This document shows positions 16,383-26,042 of a stretch of 38,963 nt of DNA, in pieces. Under the pieces are notes generated by a model that saw nothing but the letters and a program-made list of their open reading frames with translations, ran no database searches and had not been told where the DNA came from. How positions within the stretch are numbered: the stretch's first letter is position 1; each line of letters begins with the position of its first letter. Source of the DNA: UBA1163 sp049513055 (GTDB lineage Bacteria; Desulfobacterota; BSN033; UBA1163); NCBI GenBank assembly GCA_049513055.1, contig JBEKWN010000022.1, positions 1-38,963 of the forward strand, in the 5' to 3' direction. The translations under genes and the position numbers were made by a program.

Positions 16383-19198
16383 AATGTTCTCAGATACTTA
16401 AAATGACTTTTGGGGTTGTTTTTTTGCTTTTACTAACAGGTTGTGCCACCGAGAATGTCTTGATGCAAACACCCAAACCGGATCCCTCGGTACCGGTGGT
16501 CAAGGTTTCGACTATCCAAAGGGTATCAATGACTGAAGAAGAAAATTATACAAGAATTCAAATTGAAGGGTCTGAAACCATCGCTCCCCCATTTTATAAA
16601 TTATTGTCCGACCCTCTAAGGATTACCATCGATGTTCCCAATATTGATTTGAAACAAATTAAAAGTCCCCTTAAAATCGAAAATGGAACGATTGGAGAAG
16701 TACTGACCACACAATATGATGACAAAGGGAGAATTGAAATTAGTCTCCTTCAAATGACCAACTATAATATTTCAAAAGAAGAAAAGAATCTCATCATTGA
16801 TATTGAAAAGGTAAAGAGGGTTGCAGAGGTGAAGGAGGTTAAAAAAGAGGAAGAAACCTTAAGAGAGACGAAGACGGAAGCTCCCGCTGCCGAACCCAAG
16901 AAAGAAGAACCTCTTCCCGCCCCGTCCCCTGTGAATAAGGCCAAAGAAGTCGTCAATATTTTATTCGAGGAGAAAAATGATTTTATTATTTTCAATATCT
17001 TAGCCGATGGGAAGATCGAGAATTTCGACGCCTTTAAGTTGGATTCACCGCCAAGACTGGTCTTGGATATTTGGGAAGTGGAGTCTCATCAAAACTCTTT
17101 TAAAGTCAAAAACCCTTTCATCAAAGGGGTTCGCATTGGACATTACTCGGATAAACTGAGGTTGGTTTTCGATTCTCAAAAACCCCAACTCCCCCCGTAT
17201 CAGGTCAACCGGATTGAGGATAAGTTGATTGTTTCCCTTGGGAATATTCCGCAACCCTCTGAGCCCCAAATCTATGTTCAGGGGAAATCGGACAAGGAGT
17301 CTCCCGCCATCATTCCAAAAGTTCAAGCAGAAAGTCGTCCGAAACCGGGTAAACCAAGCACTCTAACCAGTATCGATTTTAAGCAGATGGATGATAAATC
17401 GAGAATCGTCCTCTCCCTCTCTACAGAGGTTCCTCAATTTGAATCCTCCACCCCTTCAAAGAATATGATCGCTATTGATGTGAAGAATGCTTTTGCCCCC
17501 AAACATCTTCTGAGAGGATTGGATACGAGTTCCTTTGAGAGCATTGTCAATTATATTGATCTTAAGAATGTCAAAGTGGGGAAAACGAACGATATTCGAG
17601 TCCTCGTTAAATTAGGAGAAGAAACCCCCTATGAAACAACCCAAGAAGGCAAAGAAATCTTTATCGATATCAAAGAAAAACCCAAAAAGATTGAAGCAAA
17701 AGGTGAAGCCCCGCCACCGGAAGTGAAGAAGGAGGAGGCGATCGCTGAAGTTAAAAAAGAAGAAATAAAGAAAGAGGAAGTCAAGAAGGAAGAGGAAACT
17801 AAAAAAGAAGAGAAACCTATCCCTGAATTGAAAAAACCAGAAAAAGAACCCATAGCGGAAGAGAAACCAGTTCCCAAGGTAGAAGTGGCAAAGAAAGGTG
17901 AAGAGGAAAAAAAGATTGTTCGGGAAGGTCGGCCAGAAAAGCTTTATACAGGAAGAAAATTATCTCTCGATTTCAAGGATGCGGATATTAAGAATATTCT
18001 CCGGCTGATTGCCGAAGTAAGTAATTTAAATATCATTGCAGGAGACGAGGTAACCGGGAAGATTACCATGAGATTGGTGGATGTGCCTTGGGATCAAGCC
18101 CTTGAAATTATTTTGCAATCCAAAAGCCTCGGGATGACTCAAGTGGGGAATGTCGTGCGGATCGCTCCCCTCGAAGCTCTAAAGAGAGAAATCCAAGCTG
18201 AATTAGAGGCCAGAAGGGCAAAAGAAAGGTTAGAGGATTTAGTGACAGAACTTGTTCCTATCAACTATGCTACGGCGAAAGAAATTATGCCCCAGGTGAA
18301 GAGTATTTTGAGCGATCGAGGGGATGTCAAAGTAGATGATAGGACAAACACTTTGATCGTTAAAGATATCCCTAAAAGCATTCCCGCTGTTAAAAATTTA
18401 GTCAAATCGCTGGATACCAAAACACCCATGGTCATGATTGAAGCGAGGATTATCGAGGCCAATCTATCATTTCAAAGAGAGTTAGGAGTCAGATGGGGAT
18501 TTTTATACTCAGCTGGATCGTCTACAAGTAAACAGACGCAGGTAGGGGGAGAAACGGCAAGTACCACCCTGGGAACAGCTACAAATGATGTGGTCAGTCT
18601 CCCCGCCGTGGCTCGTTCGGGGTTAGGCGCGGCTGGAGCAGGTGCGCCTTTTATTCTTGATTTTCTTTTTAGTCAATCATCAGGATTAAAACAATTGGAT
18701 CTGGCTATCTCCGCCCACAACAACGTGGGAGATGTTAATATTGTTTCCGCCCCAAAGATTGCAACACTCGATAATAAAGAAGCCTCTATTGAGCAAGGTT
18801 TAAGAATCCCCTACTTGAAGTTAACAACAGAAGGAACGGTCACAACAGATTTTATCGACGCCAATCTCAAATTGACGGTGACTCCTCATGTGACCAATGA
18901 TGGAAACATCAAATTGATTATTAAAGTCAAGAAGGACGCTCCAGATACAAGCATCGTCGTTGATGGGGTACCCAGCATTGATAAAAAGGAGGCAATCTCT
19001 GAGGTTTTGATCAAAGATGGTGGGTTGGTGACCATTGCAGGGATTTACTCGATCTCAAAGACTGAACAGACTGAGGGCGTTCCTCTATTCGGTAAAATTC
19101 CTCTATTGGGCTGGCTATTCAAAAGAGAACAGAAGGAAGATCTGAGAAAGGATTTACTGATTTTTATATCACCAAAGATCATTAAAGATGAGGTTTGA
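16379..19198 (+). CDS. pilQ: PilQ, type IV pilus secretin
   Basis: 939 residues. A lipobox LLTGC places the lipidated Cys at residue 22. Up to three AMIN-type domains follow (for example YKLLSDPLRITIDVPNI; FDAFKLDSPPRLVLDIWEV; SKNMIAIDVKNAF), which bind peptidoglycan in this family. Residues about 435-520 are Lys/Glu/Pro low-complexity sequence. Then come the secretin N domains (KLSLDFKDADIKNILRLIAE, ELVPINYATAKEIMPQVKSI) and the pore domain (VNIVSAPKIATLDNKEASIE; VPLFGKIPLLGWLFK; LLIFISPKI). It forms the outer-membrane channel for the pilus. The gene ends 23 bases from the convergent pyrD; no clear terminator is visible between them. Confidence 0.97.
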   Translation: MKCSQILKMTFGVVFLLLLTGCATENVLMQTPKPDPSVPVVKVSTIQRVSMTEEENYTRIQIEGSETIAPPFYKLLSDPLRITIDVPNIDLKQIKSPLKIENGTIGEVLTTQYDDKGRIEISLLQMTNYNISKEEKNLIIDIEKVKRVAEVKEVKKEEETLRETKTEAPAAEPKKEEPLPAPSPVNKAKEVVNILFEEKNDFIIFNILADGKIENFDAFKLDSPPRLVLDIWEVESHQNSFKVKNPFIKGVRIGHYSDKLRLVFDSQKPQLPPYQVNRIEDKLIVSLGNIPQPSEPQIYVQGKSDKESPAIIPKVQAESRPKPGKPSTLTSIDFKQMDDKSRIVLSLSTEVPQFESSTPSKNMIAIDVKNAFAPKHLLRGLDTSSFESIVNYIDLKNVKVGKTNDIRVLVKLGEETPYETTQEGKEIFIDIKEKPKKIEAKGEAPPPEVKKEEAIAEVKKEEIKKEEVKKEEETKKEEKPIPELKKPEKEPIAEEKPVPKVEVAKKGEEEKKIVREGRPEKLYTGRKLSLDFKDADIKNILRLIAEVSNLNIIAGDEVTGKITMRLVDVPWDQALEIILQSKSLGMTQVGNVVRIAPLEALKREIQAELEARRAKERLEDLVTELVPINYATAKEIMPQVKSILSDRGDVKVDDRTNTLIVKDIPKSIPAVKNLVKSLDTKTPMVMIEARIIEANLSFQRELGVRWGFLYSAGSSTSKQTQVGGETASTTLGTATNDVVSLPAVARSGLGAAGAGAPFILDFLFSQSSGLKQLDLAISAHNNVGDVNIVSAPKIATLDNKEASIEQGLRIPYLKLTTEGTVTTDFIDANLKLTVTPHVTNDGNIKLIIKVKKDAPDTSIVVDGVPSIDKKEAISEVLIKDGGLVTIAGIYSISKTEQTEGVPLFGKIPLLGWLFKREQKEDLRKDLLIFISPKIIKDEV

Positions 19199-19221
19199 TG
19201 AGATTTCGTTTTCAAGCCTTT

Positions 19222-20136
19222 TTATCCAAAAGCGCCGATTAATTTTTGAATGCGGTTTATTTTATTTTGGACAAGGTGTTTCTTTATCCCCTGAATCACT
19301 TCTATCCCTGTTTTTGGATTAATTAAGTTGGCCGTTCCAATTTGAATCGCTGAAGCCCCTACCAGAATGAATTCGATCGCATCCTTGGCATTCATAATAC
19401 CTCCCATTCCAATAATGGGAATGTGAACTGCCTGACTTACCTCCCAAACCATTCTCAAGGCAATCGGTTTAATGGCTGGACCTGAGAGGCCTCCAATAAT
19501 ATTCCCCAATTCTGGTTTTTGGGTATGGATATTCACGGCCATCGCCCTGAAGGTATTCACAAGAGAGACAGCATCGGCTCCTCCTTCCTCGACACTCTTA
19601 GCCATTAAAGAAATATCCGTAACATTGGGGGATAATTTTACAATCAAAGTTAATTTCGTGGCTTTTCTTACTCCCCGGACAAGTCGGTAGGCCATTTGAG
19701 GATCGGTGCCAAAAACAATTCCACCCCTTTTGATATTGGGGCAGGAGATATTCATCTCAAGGCCTGAAATGCCAGGAACGCTATCAAAACGCCTTGCCAA
19801 TCCAATATATTCCTTCTGGGTATTCCCAAAAAAGTTGATGATCAGATGGGTTTTTAAATTTTTATAATAGGGTAATTTATTTTCAATAAACTCTTGAAAA
19901 CCAGGGTTCTGAAGTCCGATGGAATTGAGGATTCCCCCTTCTGTCTCAAAAATTCGAGGCGGAGGATTCCCCCCCATGGGTTTTAATGAAATTCCTTTTG
20001 GGATGATAGCGCCCAGATGATTCAGGTCGAAGAAATCTTCAAATTCCTCACCAAACCCAAATGTCCCTGAGGAAACGATCACGGGATTTTTGAGTACCAT
20101 CTTCCCAATTTTCACAGTGAGATCAAAATCTTGCAT
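19222..20136 (-). CDS. pyrD: Dihydroorotate dehydrogenase, class 1B catalytic subunit
   Basis: About 304 residues. Oxidises dihydroorotate to orotate in pyrimidine synthesis. Class 1 signature with catalytic Cys in ISGLEMNISCPNI, FMN-contact segments (VIVSSGTFGFG, LIVKLSPNVTD, PIIGMGGIMNAKDAIEFILV, GASAIQIGTA). The neighbouring pyrK makes this the NAD-linked 1B type. The ATG at 20136 (MQDFDLTVKIG) fits family N termini; an in-frame TTG at 20160 overlapping pyrK is possible. Last gene of the minus-strand run. Confidence 0.95.
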   Translation of the reverse strand: MQDFDLTVKIGKMVLKNPVIVSSGTFGFGEEFEDFFDLNHLGAIIPKGISLKPMGGNPPPRIFETEGGILNSIGLQNPGFQEFIENKLPYYKNLKTHLIINFFGNTQKEYIGLARRFDSVPGISGLEMNISCPNIKRGGIVFGTDPQMAYRLVRGVRKATKLTLIVKLSPNVTDISLMAKSVEEGGADAVSLVNTFRAMAVNIHTQKPELGNIIGGLSGPAIKPIALRMVWEVSQAVHIPIIGMGGIMNAKDAIEFILVGASAIQIGTANLINPKTGIEVIQGIKKHLVQNKINRIQKLIGAFG

Positions 20137-20146
20137 TGGACCGCTC

Positions 20147-20962
20147 TTATTCCCAGACAATATCCTCTAAACGGAAAACAGGGCCATCTTTGCAGACTCG
20201 TTGATAGGGTGTCTTAGGATGGTTTGTTTTGACGACACATCCCCAACAAGCTCCAAAGCCGCATCCCATTCTTGTCTCTAAAGAAGCCTGGCAGATAAAA
20301 TTTTTGGATTTGACGGTTTTTGCCAACGCCTTTAACATCGCGACTGGGCCGCAAGCGTAAATATAGTATTTTTCATTTCTTTTAAATTTTTTTCTTTGGG
20401 ATAAAAAAAGATCAACGACCGTTCCTTGAACACCCAGACTTCCATCTTCTGTAGCGATAAAAATATTTGAATTGAATTTTTTAAAATCCTCCAAACCTAA
20501 AATATCCTCTTGTGTCTTTCCACCGATAAAAACCAATAATTTTCTGCCTTCCAATGCTCCGGATAAGGGAAAAAGTGAAACGATGCCCACTCCCCCTCCT
20601 ATTAAAATGGCATGGGTGGAAGAGGGGAGGGGAGGGAGTGTGAAACCTTTTCCTAAAGGGCCGATGAGATTCACCTTTTGCCCTTTTTTCCAGGTTGTCA
20701 TCTTTCGAGTCCCTTTCCCTACTTTTTTATACAGGATGAATAAATAACCTCTTTTACTCTTTTCGGGATGGCTGACCGGATAGCTTTTGTAAACACTAAA
20801 GGGACGTCTCAAAAGGGGAGAGTTATCGTCAGAAACCTTAAGCATAACAAATTGGCCAGGCTTGATTTGATTGGCAATCGCAGGGCAGTAAATCCCTAAG
20901 AGGAAATAGATGGATCTTATTCCCCCATTTTTTACAACAATTCCGTCTGTCTGGAGCGGCAT
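20147..20962 (-). CDS. pyrK: Dihydroorotate dehydrogenase electron-transfer subunit
   Basis: 271 residues. FAD domain with LRRPFSVY (51-58), NAD-binding part (AILIGGGVGIVSLFPLSGAL) and a C-terminal 2Fe-2S motif with spaced cysteines (MGCGFGACWGCVVKT and a later VCKDGPVF). It passes electrons from PyrD to NAD+. Directly upstream of pyrD and ends ten bases before its preferred start. Family relatives in sulfide dehydrogenases exist, but pairing with pyrD decides the role. Confidence 0.95.
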   Translation of the reverse strand: MPLQTDGIVVKNGGIRSIYFLLGIYCPAIANQIKPGQFVMLKVSDDNSPLLRRPFSVYKSYPVSHPEKSKRGYLFILYKKVGKGTRKMTTWKKGQKVNLIGPLGKGFTLPPLPSSTHAILIGGGVGIVSLFPLSGALEGRKLLVFIGGKTQEDILGLEDFKKFNSNIFIATEDGSLGVQGTVVDLFLSQRKKFKRNEKYYIYACGPVAMLKALAKTVKSKNFICQASLETRMGCGFGACWGCVVKTNHPKTPYQRVCKDGPVFRLEDIVWE

Positions 20963-20968
20963 AATATT

Positions 20969-21427
20969 TTAGATTTTTTTCATCATGAGGAGAGCGTCGA
21001 ACTTTCCTTGATAGAATTTTTTCCTCCTCCCCGATGATTGGTAAGAAAACAATTGATAGAGATGGATCGCTGACTGATTTGAAGAATGGACTTCGAGATA
21101 AAAAGTTTTGATTCCCCTTTGACGGCTAAAATCAATATAAAATTGCATCAGTTTTTTACCGATCCCCAATTGTCTATAATCAGGGTGCACACCAATATTG
21201 AGAAGCTCGGATTCTTCTGTTATATTCCGAAAACATATAAAACCGATCACTGGCTGGTTGGATCCGTCCTCTGTCTTCATCACAAAACAATAGGCCAAGG
21301 AATTCCGTATCTCCTCAACGAACATATTTTTCGACCAAGGGGTGAGGGAGTCGGAAGTCTCTATGGAGGAGACCTCATCCAAATCTTTGATGTCCATTTT
21401 TTGAAGGACTACGTTTTCCCATTCCAT
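20969..21427 (-). CDS. rimI: GNAT acetyltransferase, RimI-like
   Basis: 152 residues of the GNAT fold. Acetyl-CoA loop HPDYRQLGIGKKLM, beta strand LLNIGVHP, and ESELLNIGV/LEVHSSNQSAIHLYQLF are typical of RimI, which acetylates the N terminus of ribosomal protein S18. Six bases upstream of pyrK in the same transcription unit. RimI is the most likely name because of length and motif, although other N-alpha acetyltransferases look alike. Confidence 0.85.
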   Translation of the reverse strand: MEWENVVLQKMDIKDLDEVSSIETSDSLTPWSKNMFVEEIRNSLAYCFVMKTEDGSNQPVIGFICFRNITEESELLNIGVHPDYRQLGIGKKLMQFYIDFSRQRGIKTFYLEVHSSNQSAIHLYQLFSYQSSGRRKKFYQGKFDALLMMKKI

Positions 21428-21466
21428 TTTTCAAAACCCAAGGAGAAGCGAATGAAGCGAATTGGA

Positions 21467-23371
21467 TCAAAGGGGTTCCCTCCGATTCAATAATTCCCTC
21501 GCGGCTTTCTTAATCTCTTCATCTTTTGATTGATCGAGGATGATCAGGTAGGATTTTTTAGCCTCCTCATATTTTCCCCCTCTCCAGTTTAGATTCCCAA
21601 TCTCTAAATGAGTAAGAAAGAACCATGAGGAGGTCTCTTTTAAATATCGCATCGCTGTTTCAAAACTGTAAAGAGCTTTTTCATATTTCCCTTGTTGATA
21701 AAATATTTCCCCCAAGCCGAAGTAGGCTTCGCCGAATAATTCCAGAATGTTTCCTTTCAGAACGATTGAGTAATACTGGATGGCTTCAACAATATTATTT
21801 TTGTTAAAGTTTAAGTTTCCCAATTGTAATGCAGCGTGATAGAAAAGAGGATCATTGGGAAAATCCTTCATCACTCTCTTAAAGGCATTTTCGGCGTTGT
21901 CATGTTCATTGCGAAAGAAATAGATGCTTCCTATCTGAGTGAGAGCAAAAAGGTGCCAAAAATTATTATTATTCTGACGAACGATGAGGCCGTAGGTTTC
22001 TAAGGCCTGATCCAAATTCCCTAATTTGACGAGACATTCCCCTTTAATAAATAAACCCTCTTCAAGATATTTGGAATTTGGGAATTCAAGGAGCAAAATA
22101 TCTAAATTAGTAATGGATTCTCTAAATTTATTTTCGAAAAAATATCCTTTCCCTATTTGGAAAAGGGCTTTTTCTCTGAATCGTGTATTGAGGATGTTGA
22201 AATAATAGGGGAGGGATTCCGATATTTCCCCTCCGGTATAAAATATCTCAGCGTTTAACCATTGAATAAATATTTTCTCATCTTCGAAATGGTTTAATTT
22301 TTGTAATCGCTGGAAATTTCGATTGGCCCCTTCCAGCTCGCCCAGTTGGATGTAATTCCAATAAAGGGCAAGGAGGGAGGCCCCTCCCCAGATATTTCCT
22401 TGTGAAGAATTAAGGATTAAATTTAATTCTTTTATCGAAGAGAGGGGGTCACCGTTCATCAGGAACATTTTCCCCAGCAAATAGTGGGTATATAAGAGAA
22501 GGGGTGAATCCTTGAATTGATTTTTAAAGTGTTGGAAGGCCTCTATGGAATTCTTGATATTCCCCAATTGATATTCGCAAAAACCTATCCTCCAAAAAGC
22601 CTCCGAAACGATAGGGTCATTTTTAAATCGGTCATAAAATATCTGGTAATGTTGTTTGGCTTCATTCATTCTGCCTAATTTTAATTGTGATTCGCCGAGC
22701 CAGAATAAAGCATATTTCAAGTACTCTGGGGGAATAGATTTAGGGTTTTCCCATAGGGTCTGGAAATAACCACTTGCCGTTTCATATCGTTTCTGTCTAA
22801 AAGATAAGATGCCTAACCAAAAAAGGGAGGAATGAATTAATTCATTATTTTTCGAGTATTGAGAAACCTTTTTCAAAGTTGATTCTGCAGCAGCCAATTG
22901 ATTCGATCCGAGTTCAAGCAGTCCTAAAAGATAATAGGAATAATCGATCTGGTCAAATTTTGGGAAATTCTTAATGATCGAGAGGAGAAGTTTCACAGCC
23001 TCTTCCCGATTGCCTAACCTCATCTCCAACTCTGCCATCCCCAAAAGGGTATAATCCATATTTTCAAAAGTTTTACTTTCATTGAGTATTTTTAAAAACA
23101 CCGTATTTGCATCTTTTAATTTTCCCCTGATTAATAAAGTCCTTCCCAAAAGATAATAAATGTCCAAAACCTTATCATGCTTAGGATAAATTTTTATAAA
23201 ATTTGAGAATGTTTTTTCTGCAATATCATAAAAACCGTCCTTAAAGGCTCCGGTCCCAACCCATATCAACTGTTCATCTTCACTAAAATTTTTGGATTGG
23301 CTTTCTTGAATAAAAAAGAAGCAATAGATAAAAAATATAAAAATTAAACAAATAATTATTTTCTTTTTCAT
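21467..23371 (-). CDS. Exported multi-TPR protein
   Basis: 634 residues. A hydrophobic N-terminal segment (IIICLIFIFFIYCFFFI) acts as signal or anchor, then about 15 TPR-like units spaced across the whole length (AEKTFSNFIKIYPKHDKVLD, YYLLGRTLLIRGKLKDANTV, AENAFKRVMKDFPNDPLFYH). Such proteins resemble the YbgF/BamD-like periplasmic TPR scaffolds, but none of those names is secure. One base separates its start from the mobA stop, so the two are cotranscribed. Many AT-rich codons. Confidence 0.82.
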   Translation of the reverse strand: MKKKIIICLIFIFFIYCFFFIQESQSKNFSEDEQLIWVGTGAFKDGFYDIAEKTFSNFIKIYPKHDKVLDIYYLLGRTLLIRGKLKDANTVFLKILNESKTFENMDYTLLGMAELEMRLGNREEAVKLLLSIIKNFPKFDQIDYSYYLLGLLELGSNQLAAAESTLKKVSQYSKNNELIHSSLFWLGILSFRQKRYETASGYFQTLWENPKSIPPEYLKYALFWLGESQLKLGRMNEAKQHYQIFYDRFKNDPIVSEAFWRIGFCEYQLGNIKNSIEAFQHFKNQFKDSPLLLYTHYLLGKMFLMNGDPLSSIKELNLILNSSQGNIWGGASLLALYWNYIQLGELEGANRNFQRLQKLNHFEDEKIFIQWLNAEIFYTGGEISESLPYYFNILNTRFREKALFQIGKGYFFENKFRESITNLDILLLEFPNSKYLEEGLFIKGECLVKLGNLDQALETYGLIVRQNNNNFWHLFALTQIGSIYFFRNEHDNAENAFKRVMKDFPNDPLFYHAALQLGNLNFNKNNIVEAIQYYSIVLKGNILELFGEAYFGLGEIFYQQGKYEKALYSFETAMRYLKETSSWFFLTHLEIGNLNWRGGKYEEAKKSYLIILDQSKDEEIKKAARELLNRREPL

Positions 23372-23372
23372 T

Positions 23373-23978
23373 TTAAATAGGATTTTTTATTTTTTTAACT
23401 GAAAGTAACTCTTCCGGTGTATTCACATTAATAAATGACTCTCTGAGTGGATCTAAAGATAAGAAATCATTTTCTTCGATGATCTTGACTTTGACCAGGT
23501 TATAAATATCGATAATCTTATATTTGCCTTGTTCAATAATCATTTTTATTGAGTCCAAACAATTTTTAGAATAAATGGCGTGCAAGGGCTGCAGACCATC
23601 TTTTGTTCGAGGGACGATCACATCCTCATCTTTTTTAATATTTTTAATCAAATATTGAACCAAAGACTTTTTTATGAAAGGCATATCGCAGGCAACACAA
23701 AAAGAATAATGAAAAGTAGAGAAGAATATTCCCGTATATAGACCTCCTAATACGCCTTTATTGGGAATGAGGTCAGGATAAATTTTTGAATCAAAATTTG
23801 TAAATAACTCCTTTTGATCAGTGACGATAATGATTTCTTGAAACAATTCTTTAAATAAGGCGTAAATTCTGTTGATAATAGGGACCCCATCAATTTTGAT
23901 AAAAGACTTGTTTTCTCCCATCCGAATGCTTTTCCCACCGGAGAGGATAATCCCAGTAATATTATTTTTAGATTCCAA
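23373..23978 (-). CDS. mobA: Molybdenum cofactor guanylyltransferase, MobA-like
   Basis: 201 residues of the nucleotidyltransferase fold. N-terminal GTP-binding loop ILSGGKSIRMGENKSF (11-26), metal-binding segment FCVACDMPFI, and GVLGGLYTGIFFS are MobA hallmarks. MobA attaches GMP to molybdopterin for enzymes that use bis-MGD. The C terminus FINVNTPEELLSVK also fits. MobA-like relatives such as MocA exist, so the cofactor is inferred. Confidence 0.88.
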   Translation of the reverse strand: MESKNNITGIILSGGKSIRMGENKSFIKIDGVPIINRIYALFKELFQEIIIVTDQKELFTNFDSKIYPDLIPNKGVLGGLYTGIFFSTFHYSFCVACDMPFIKKSLVQYLIKNIKKDEDVIVPRTKDGLQPLHAIYSKNCLDSIKMIIEQGKYKIIDIYNLVKVKIIEENDFLSLDPLRESFINVNTPEELLSVKKIKNPI

Positions 23979-24011
23979 AATAACGTCTGATAAGATATAT
24001 TATGTAAACTT

Positions 24012-25136
24012 TTAACTCTCCGCCTTAAAGAACCTTTTCCAGCTCGGTTGCGAGTCGTTCCGACCTTCTTCTCCCCTATCTTTTTTCTTACTTAACTCCT
24101 CAAATTCCAACAATATTTCTTCCTGCCTTTTAGTCAAATTTTTAGGGGTTTTTATAATAATTTGAACGATTTGATCCCCACGACCATACCCTCTTATTTT
24201 TGGGAAACCTTCTCCTTTTATTCTTAAAATTTCACCACTTTCAGCCCCTTTAGGTATGCTTAAATTTTTTATACCATTTAAAGTAGGAACTTCTATTTCT
24301 GTGCCCAGAGCAGCCTGAGGGAAACTTATAGGTATTTGACAAATGATATCATCGCCTTCTCTTGAAAAAAAATCGTGTGTTTCTACATAAATAAAAACAA
24401 AAAGGTCTCCTGGAGGGCTTCCTCTTTCCCCTTCTTCTCCTTCACCGCGAATTCTTAATTTAGATCCAGTATCGACGCCAGGAGGTATTTTTATTTGGAT
24501 TTTTTTTGTCTTCCTTACCTTTCCATGTCCGCGGCACCCTTTACAGGGATGAGGAATGATATTTCCTTCTCCACGGCAATGGCCACATGTCGTGCTGATT
24601 GTAAAAAATCCTTGTGAGCGTATAACCTGTCCTGTTCCTTTGCAACTCGGGCAATGGGTGGGATAAGTTCCGGGTTTAGCCCCAGTTCCATTGCAGACTT
24701 CACACAAAACATTTTTGGGTATTTCAAACTCGGTTTCTTTTCCAAAGGCAGCGTCATTGAATGAGATCTTCAGGTCATATCTCAAATCTGCGCCCGGACG
24801 AGCCCTGGTCCTACGTCTACCGGTCGTCCCCAACCCAAAAAAATCTTCAAATATGTCTCCAAAGGCAGAGAAGATGTCCTCAAATCCCCTAAAACCTGTA
24901 AACCCAGTTCCTTTCAAACCTTCTATCCCATAACGATCATAAATCTCTCTTTTCTCCGGGTCTCTTAGAACTTCACAGGCTTCTGAAGCTATCTTAAATT
25001 TTTCCTCTGCTTCTTTATTCCCAGGATTCCTGTCAGGATGGTACTGCATCGCAATTTTCCGGTAACTTTTTTTTATTTCTTCTTCAGAGGCATCCCTTGA
25101 GACCCCGAGAATTTTATAATAATCCTTATCTTCCAT
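24012..25136 (-). CDS. dnaJ: Chaperone protein DnaJ
   Basis: 374 residues, complete type A DnaJ. J domain with HPD at 33-35, a Gly/Phe-rich linker (GLKGTGFTGFRGFEDIF), four CxxCxGxG zinc motifs (CEVCNGTG, CPSCKGTG, CGHCRGEG, CKGCRGHG) and the C-terminal substrate-binding domain. It stimulates DnaK ATPase and binds unfolded proteins. dnaK and grpE are not adjacent here. Confidence 0.97.
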   Translation of the reverse strand: MEDKDYYKILGVSRDASEEEIKKSYRKIAMQYHPDRNPGNKEAEEKFKIASEACEVLRDPEKREIYDRYGIEGLKGTGFTGFRGFEDIFSAFGDIFEDFFGLGTTGRRRTRARPGADLRYDLKISFNDAAFGKETEFEIPKNVLCEVCNGTGAKPGTYPTHCPSCKGTGQVIRSQGFFTISTTCGHCRGEGNIIPHPCKGCRGHGKVRKTKKIQIKIPPGVDTGSKLRIRGEGEEGERGSPPGDLFVFIYVETHDFFSREGDDIICQIPISFPQAALGTEIEVPTLNGIKNLSIPKGAESGEILRIKGEGFPKIRGYGRGDQIVQIIIKTPKNLTKRQEEILLEFEELSKKKDRGEEGRNDSQPSWKRFFKAES

Positions 25137-25157
25137 AAATTATTTTACCGATCTTTA

Positions 25158-25496
25158 CTATTTGTTGTATTCGTCAAGAATCTTTCCCGTCCTGCCTTTT
25201 TCAACAATTTCATCCATTTTAGGTCCCATATCTACGCCCAATTCTTTCATCCTTTTTTTGGCCCAAAGTCCGACATTCCTTGAATCTTTATAAAAATCAT
25301 CCCCCTTGGGCTTTGATGTGTCAAAGTTTACCAACCGGGATTCTTCGGTTTGATGCACAGAAAAAGAGGAGATGAGTTTAGTTAGGTTCCGGCTGTGGCA
25401 GTATTTGCATCTGACCTTAATGATCTCTTTTGGGTTGAGAAGTAATTCGCTGAATTCTCTATTGCATTGATTACATCGATACTCATAAATTGGCAT
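25158..25496 (-). CDS. FmdB-family zinc ribbon protein
   Basis: 112 residues. MPIYEYRCNQCNREF opens the FmdB zinc ribbon; C8/C11 and C30/C33 are the four metal ligands. The C-terminal half is charged and contains KKRMKELGVDMGPKMDEI. The family is widespread and its role is poorly known (proposed regulator). It lies between dnaJ and a small Lys-rich gene. Confidence 0.88.
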   Translation of the reverse strand: MPIYEYRCNQCNREFSELLLNPKEIIKVRCKYCHSRNLTKLISSFSVHQTEESRLVNFDTSKPKGDDFYKDSRNVGLWAKKRMKELGVDMGPKMDEIVEKGRTGKILDEYNK

Positions 25497-25498
25497 TA

Positions 25499-25738
25499 TT
25501 ACTTCCCTTTCCCTTTTACTTTCTTTTTTGCCCCCCTCTTTTTAGATGATATTTCACTCTCTTTTTTTGATTCGATTTCGTCTATACCAGTCGAGGTTTC
25601 TTCGGGATTGAATAATTTGTCCCTTACATCGGGCAATTTAGACAGGAAGATTTCGTAATCCTTTTGGGTAATTACCCCTTCCTTGATATTCTTTCCAATA
25701 TTTCTTTTATCAAATTTTTTGTCTTCATCGATGTGCAT
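25499..25738 (-). CDS. Small Lys-rich hypothetical protein
   Basis: 79 residues, not recognised. The first part is acidic/mixed (DYEIFLSKLPDVRDKLFNPE) and the last 20 residues are almost all Lys, Arg, Gly and Ser, which suggests a nucleic-acid-binding tail. A good ribosome site (AAGGAGAA) stands before the ATG, and its stop is two bases from fmdB, supporting a real first gene of the minus-strand operon. Confidence 0.75.
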   Translation of the reverse strand: MHIDEDKKFDKRNIGKNIKEGVITQKDYEIFLSKLPDVRDKLFNPEETSTGIDEIESKKESEISSKKRGAKKKVKGKGK

Positions 25739-25769
25739 ACCATTCTCCTTATAATTAATTAACTAATTA

Positions 25770-25798
25770 AAATTAGCATAATTTCGTAATCCCTTCAA
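25770..25798 (-). promoter_or_regulatory. sigma70-type promoter of the minus-strand operon
   Basis: Read on the minus strand: TTGAAG (25798-25793), 17-base spacer, TAATTT (25775-25770), about 30 bases before the small gene start at 25738. The region to 26042 also holds the divergent promoter and nothing else recognised. Confidence 0.5.
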
Positions 25799-25893
25799 GT
25801 GGTTTTGTAATCTTGTTTAAATTATCAAAATTTTCCTATTGCTTGCAATTATCTTATGGGAAGTGCAAAAGTTAACAAGAGTGTACAAAATTG

Positions 25894-25920
25894 TTGACAA
25901 ATTCCAAAATTGTCTATAAT
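25894..25920 (+). promoter_or_regulatory. sigma70-type promoter of the epimerase gene
   Basis: Perfect TTGACA (25894-25899) and TATAAT (25915-25920) boxes with a short 15-base spacer; an overlapping AATAAT at 25918 gives 18 bases. The transcript would have a leader of about 115 bases before the ATG at 26043. No known riboswitch was recognised in it. Confidence 0.65.
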
Positions 25921-26042
25921 AATAACCTGAGCAATTATCACAGGGGTGACAATAGTATCTATTCGTTTTTACTGCCAGGTCTGATGTAATCTTTCGTCAG
26001 CGGGTTAGATAAGATGCGCCGATTGCCAAGGACGGTCCGAAA

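Noticed and set aside
25921..26042. Third riboswitch in the leader of the epimerase gene
   Set aside because: The leader is long, but the GEMM core (AAAGCC, GNRA P2, GCCGAAG) is absent and no other class was recognised.
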